From positions 15,889,625 to 15,953,624 of the forward strand of contig JABAKD010000016.1 in the NCBI GenBank assembly GCA_012845835.1: a stretch of 64,000 nucleotides of DNA, in the 5' to 3' direction. This document shows, one piece after another, positions 60,801 through 64,000 of the stretch; the first letter of the stretch is position 1, and each line of letters starts with the position of its first letter. Both the position numbers and the translations under genes were made by a program. The DNA is from Undaria pinnatifida (lineage: Eukaryota > Sar > Phaeophyceae > Laminariales > Alariaceae). Below the pieces are notes generated by a model. It did not search any database. It was not told where the DNA came from and worked only from the letters and a program-made list of their open reading frames with translations.

Positions 60801-62512
60801 TGGTGGATGGTGGTTGTGGTTGTGTGGTGTGATTGGGATGGAGATTTGCGACTAGGATTGGAGTGGTGCTAGTGGCTGTTATTTGCGATTTGTGATTGTT
60901 ATGGTGGTTTGGGAATTTTGGTCTCCTAATGTACTACACATAGTTTTCACGAACAACTAAAAAAAACAAAGTTACATTGAAAAACAAGAATCGTGGACGT
61001 GCCCGCAGGTGGCGAAGCGAGTGGAAGGGAGGTTGTCCGTGGAGGCCAAGGAGGAACAGAAATTGGCGTTCGAGGAGCTGGAAGAAGGGGAGGAGCAGGC
61101 ACCGCCACCAAAGCCGAAAAAAATCAGCACCACCCAAGTGGCTCTCAACTACGTCCGGTGAGATAGCCGGGGGAAGCAGAGGGTAGGGTTCGGGAGGGGC
61201 GATGTTTGCGAACTCCTGCGAACGACTCCCAGCCTCCTTCGCTTGGACGATTCGACGATTCCACGGTTCGACGGTCACCGAACTCTTTTCTGTCCTCCTC
61301 ATCCCGCCCCTCCGCCCCACCCTCTCGTGCACGCACCTGGTTCTTTTCGTTGAACTCCTTTTTGTCCACCTCAACCAACCCCCCTCTCACCTTCGTGCGC
61401 GCATCTGGCTTGATAGACCGCAAGAGTAATATTTTCTCGCTTTCCCTGTGCTGCCCTGGCTCCGCGTTCTCCGCCACCCCCCACGCCACCCCCCACGCGA
61501 CCCCGCTCTCGCGCGTGCACCTGGGTATTCTCGTCCAACTCCTGTATGTCCGCCCCAGCGCGAAAGGTTTGGTTCCGCTACCGGGGGTGAAGACAAGGGC
61601 GCATGCAGACGAGGTGGTTGGGTGCTTGGGATGGTTCCTTGTGCAGGAAGACGTGGACATCCTCGACACAGCGTACAGAGTGAGCGGAGGGGCGAAGCGC
61701 ACGTGTGTGGTGCGCAGGGGGGGTGCTTCCATGTCCTATGGATTGGGCAACCTACCGAGCTATTTTGTTGGCTTGAAGTCAGTTTGAGTTGCTTTCTAAA
61801 CTAAAGAGTCAGCTTGAAGTCAGCTTGTTGCCGACTGAGCCATCAGCTTTGAAGTCAGTTGGTTGGTATTTGTAGCGGTTGGTTCTTGCCCAGATTTGGG
61901 GTGGGTGTAGCGCTTCGCAAGGCTACCGTAGCCCCGGAGATTTCGGATGGGTTTGGTGTTGACAACCCCAAGAGCATAGCTTATGTTCCGTATACTTTGG
62001 GGACAGTCTACAGTAGTGTTGTAGCTTCTTGTTGCTCTCTTCTGCTGGCGATGTATTCAATGCCCACTAGAGTTCCCCTTCCTTTTATCGAGCATGCCTC
62101 TCCTGTGCTTTCGTTTGTGCTTCGATAATGAGGAATCGCTCCTCTTTCCGCGTGCTTTGGAAACTACTGTAAAAAATATATACTGTTGTTTTCTGTCCTT
62201 GTCGTTGGGTCGTTTAAGTTGCATTTCAGCGCTGCCAAATCGGATGTTGGTGGTCACGAAGAGGCACACCGCCGCCCGCCCAGAGAACGCGCTGATTAGT
62301 GCATCTCCCCTCCGTCTCCCATCCCCGCCCCAATCCCCCTAACGCCTCTGCACCCCGCGCTGGTGCTATGTTTTTCGTGGTTTCAGGCGTACAAGGCCAA
62401 CACGGGTGGGAAAACAATAAAACGGGGGAAGGAGAGGGACGTGATGAAACGCAAGAGCATCACATTCAAAAAGAATCGGACGTGGACCTCGCGCAACGAT
62501 GACCAGTACTAA
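48806..62512 (+). CDS. Plastid-targeted aldo/keto reductase, ten exons
   Basis: Exons 48806-49017, 52643-52784, 53056-53181, 57621-57770, 59114-59230, 59560-59683, 60358-60509, 61009-61157, 61559-61679 and 62387-62512 are all phase-consistent, giving 472 residues plus stop. Exon 1 encodes a hydrophobic signal peptide (AYLSGLVSVGAFF) with an ASAFAP-like VGA/FF junction and a basic, acid-poor stretch, as in secondary-plastid bipartite presequences. An in-frame ATG also exists at 48752. The body is an AKR TIM barrel: MGVGTMAWG, then catalytic Asp and Tyr in LFDTSDVYGY, Lys in AAKYMP, His in YVDLYQVHFP, then SVGVSNFNAKQ, SNQVEYSL, PLAHTPLAKGLASG and the NADPH-site PLPGVKTRAHADE. It resembles plant chloroplast AKRs, so NADPH-dependent carbonyl reduction is expected; the substrate is unknown. 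A basic C-terminal tail (last 41 residues) is unusual. Linking exon 1 to exon 2 is supported by a split AG/G codon but needs a transcript. Confidence 0.92.
49018..52642. other. Intron 1 of the reductase gene (3.6 kb)
   Basis: Contains CTGGTACG/CCAGGTAC palindromes (49448, 49665, 52195), CAGCAGTA clusters (49962, 50009, 52117), a decayed short-ORF module at about 50805-50890 (ACGCAGCTTGCA ... CGATCTCACAGATGACGTAT) and a diverged duplication of about 120 bp (about 51690-51780 and 51811-51890, ...CCAAAAACACGTTTT-GACTGAGTT). No exon is supported; frames at 50.4-50.7 and 51.6-52.1 kb lack motifs. Confidence 0.6.
53645..53956 (+). mobile_element. SINE-1, full-length, inserted into LINE-1
   Basis: Complete copy: head GCCCCGGTGGCGTATCAGG (A box), GGAGTTCGAGCCCC (B box, about 53696-53709), body through GACTTGCGGAAAGCGCGAGA and GACGAGCAGTGGGATTGC, the GACCACGGCTTGTCCAGAAG end and about 28 A. 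It interrupts the LINE-1 frame between ...EEDVAT (54 kb side) and MCPCGTT (53.6 kb side). RNA polymerase III transcription is expected for such heads. Confidence 0.9.
54091..55318 (-). mobile_element. LINE-2 3' end inserted into LINE-1
   Basis: Minus-strand coding end: SVEAIVRR, FAGFVARMGEERLPHRVMFG, GGQEKDWMDHLKEDM, FEGWRKAAQKAGRWFRR, ELFMRNWHETERRKAAERR, then a Gly-rich stretch (54840-54930) and a stop near 54747. This is the basic C-terminal region typical of some LINE ORF2 proteins. A one-base shift separates SVEAIVRR from the rest. It is followed by a purine-rich tract and a 3' UTR (54270-54091) ending in (CAA)n. Flanking LINE-1 fragments ELRED and GMKTY are contiguous in related frames, so this is a later insertion. 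Confidence 0.75.
54430..54625. repeat. Homopurine GAAA-rich tract (~195 bp)
   Basis: Almost pure purine on the plus strand (GAGAAAAAGAAACAAAGAAA and similar) with few pyrimidines. Lies within the LINE-2 3' region. Lys/Glu and Phe/Ser frames are artefacts. Confidence 0.9.
55970..56150 (-). mobile_element. LINE-type 3'-tail remnant next to poly-C (minus strand)
   Basis: After a G-rich run (55975-55998): TGCGTGGCCGTAGTCGGGAG, CCATAGACCCTCGCATCCC, GCACGTTGGGTTTCACCGAC and CAGGCAGATACTGCTTGG. Matches 4281-4440. Intronic and antisense in the reductase gene. Confidence 0.55.
56160..57600. other. Rest of reductase intron 3; no exon supported
   Basis: Short frames without motifs and a CTGGTATA palindrome near 57354-57366. 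C-rich runs at 57405-57450. Nothing else recognised. Confidence 0.5.
58752..59110. repeat. GGTGTT/GGTGGT imperfect microsatellite
   Basis: About 350 bp of G/T-rich triplet-like repeats (GTTGGTGTTGGTG) filling the end of intron 4, directly before the acceptor GGGGTCAG of exon 59114. A related CTTGG-rich block (59262-59420) lies in the next intron. Confidence 0.9.
60092..60205 (+). pseudogene. Duplicated partial copy of reductase exon 7
   Basis: A second copy of the 5' part of exon 60358-60509 lies 223 bp upstream, including the preceding intron end (ACTACTGCTGT). It has a TAG acceptor and then encodes GVVPLAHTPLAKGLAPGVYTT, with two conservative changes against the used exon. It diverges into C-rich intron sequence at about 60200 without a clear donor. 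Either a decayed tandem duplicate or an alternative exon start. Confidence 0.8.
60705..60770 (-). mobile_element. SINE-2 3' fragment, minus orientation
   Basis: GTGTCAGATCCGGGGTCATA and CACCTCACTACGGTA match the reverse of the SINE-2 3' section (for example 14217-14277). Lies in intron 7 of the reductase gene. Confidence 0.55.
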
Positions 62513-62759
62513 AAACAGGGGGAAACGGGCGACTGTATTACCGCGCCTGCTGTTGTTTTTTTTTTTGTGCGAGTCTGGCCGCCGGGTCTGCAGTGGTAGG
62601 AGCGTTCCGCCGGCCTTGCTTTTACGCCCCCTTGACAATTGCACTCCTCGTTTCGATGCCACGAGTTTTTCAAGTGACAACTTTGGCACCAAAAATACAA
62701 AACGTGTGGGGCTAACGCGCCATGCATCGCCGAACGCGTTGGAGTGTGTTGCGCCGCCG

Positions 62760-63130
62760 CAGGTTGGGCGAAGAGGCGTTGTTGCAGGCGATGAGGCGTT
62801 TTTATGCTAGGAGATGTTTTCTCAGGCTGGAAGGCGTTTATTTAGGCCAGGAGGCACTTTTACAGGCTACCAAGGCGTTTCTGTAGAATATGGGGCGTTT
62901 CTATAGGCTAGGAGGTGTTTTTTATAGGCTAGAAGGCGTTGTTGTAGGCTAGAGCCCTCCTTGACCTTGAGGCTTTTCTTTATCCTAGGAGGAGCTTGCG
63001 TAGGCCAAGAGCATTTCTATAGGCTCGGAAGCGTGTTGCTGCAGGCAGGAAGGCGCTTCGGTAGACTAGGAACTTTTCTATATGCTAGGATGCGTGTTGC
63101 CGTAAACGAGGAGGCGTCGGTGCAGGCGAC
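62760..63130. repeat. ~27-bp AGGCGTTTTTATAGGCTAGG minisatellite
   Basis: About a dozen imperfect units of 24-32 bp (GGCGTTTCTATAGGCTAGGA, GGCGTTGTTGTAGGCTAG) start 250 bp after the reductase stop codon. They may lie in the 3' UTR or just beyond. Confidence 0.9.
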
Positions 63131-63134
63131 AAGG

Positions 63135-64000
63135 TCGTGTCAGCGAGATACCAGCACCCATAGCAGGGCGGCGCGCCCCTCATGCTGGAGGTGTTTGGCC
63201 CCAGTTTATGGTGTTTGGCCGATGAACGCTGCGGTTATATATACAAGGTGCATGCTGTGGCGGATTTCTCCTATCCCGCCAATAGGCGCCAAACATCCCC
63301 GGTATATCGTTTTATGTCGTTTTCGTCAAAATATGAGCGAATCGTTTCCGAAAAGAGACCCTAGGGTAACACCTAGGCAATACCTAGTACGTGATGGGTA
63401 GACGGGATGAGTGTTCGGTCGGTCGCGTAACGCCGACCGAGGGGATAGACGGTGGTGGCATGGTGATGGCAGGTACACAGCAGTTGGAAGGATGGAAGAA
63501 GGGAGAGAGGGGAGTAGGATAAGAGGGGGCAGGACTAACCGAAGGGCCTACTGCTATGCCGTGATACGTACTCCGAAGTTATTGCACGTGATAATAGATA
63601 TAGAGATGAAGTGATACACTGGTCTTGTTTACTGCTATTAATAGCTGGCAACGGAAATGGTACTGCTGCCAACCTTCACCTCCCCCTCCTTCGTGCTCAC
63701 TGCCGTTTTTTGTTTTTTTCAGTTTTTTTTTTTCCCCGGCGTTTAGTCGCAGTATCACTCGACTACTGTATCACAACAGCAGTACCCAGGAGTAGAGTGG
63801 TTTGAGGAAATAACTCCGAGGATCACGTGCTGGTTGGGGTGGGTTTCTTCGCTCTTTCCCCCCTGACACTCGAGACAAATCTCGCGTGCGCGCGTCGTTG
63901 CTGGATTGTGTGTTGTGTATGGAGAGAAATGCGCCAAAAGCCGCAAAGAGCGTACATACGCGTTCTGGTTGGAGGGTAACAAAAGTGCTTCCCTCTTTCC
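63135..64000. other. No supported gene
   Basis: Short frames at 63.2-63.8 kb without motifs. Nothing recognisable to the right edge. Confidence 0.5.

Overview
The window is nuclear DNA of a multicellular-type eukaryote, most likely a brown alga close to Ectocarpus. This is an inference. The evidence is: spliced genes with GT-AG introns of several kb, long homopolymer, CAA and CTG tracts in introns, dense SINE and LINE debris, and a nuclear gene whose first exon reads as a signal peptide ending in an ASAFAP-like VGA-FF motif. That kind of presequence is used by stramenopiles with a secondary red plastid. No bacterial operons, rRNA genes, CRISPR arrays or intact tRNA genes were seen.

Three multi-exon genes were assembled by hand with matching reading phases. 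(1) Minus strand, 6609 to 1 and running off the left edge: a protein with PapD/ASH (MSP)-like beta-sandwich repeats. (2) Plus strand, 33824-42663: a Ulp1/SENP-type SUMO protease (peptidase C48) with the full His/Asp/Gln/Cys set and a very long disordered N-terminal exon. (3) Plus strand, 48806-62512: a ten-exon plastid-type aldo/keto reductase with its Asp/Tyr/Lys/His tetrad. A fourth, partial coding exon (26105-26800, plus) encodes an unassigned Cys-containing protein.

The remainder is repeats. 6.6-13.7 kb is poor in recognisable content apart from tandem duplications. 13.7-17.7 kb is a SINE cluster built on a tandem repeat of about 190 bp. 18.6-21.4 kb and 27.9-30.2 kb carry a second tRNA-headed SINE family. 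31.9-33.1 kb is an array of about 175-bp units, each with a CCAAT box, ending about 0.7 kb before the first SUMO-protease exon I can place. Intron 3 of the reductase holds an antisense LINE broken by a second LINE tail and by a SINE. A repeated module encoding a short conserved peptide (MS-x-D-x-x-F...LTA-x-V) occurs in eight or nine copies from 24.7 to 50.9 kb. It is the least explained signal in the window.

Exon coordinates come from reading frames, splice consensus and phase agreement. No transcript or database search was available. Protein family calls rest on motifs recognised by eye.
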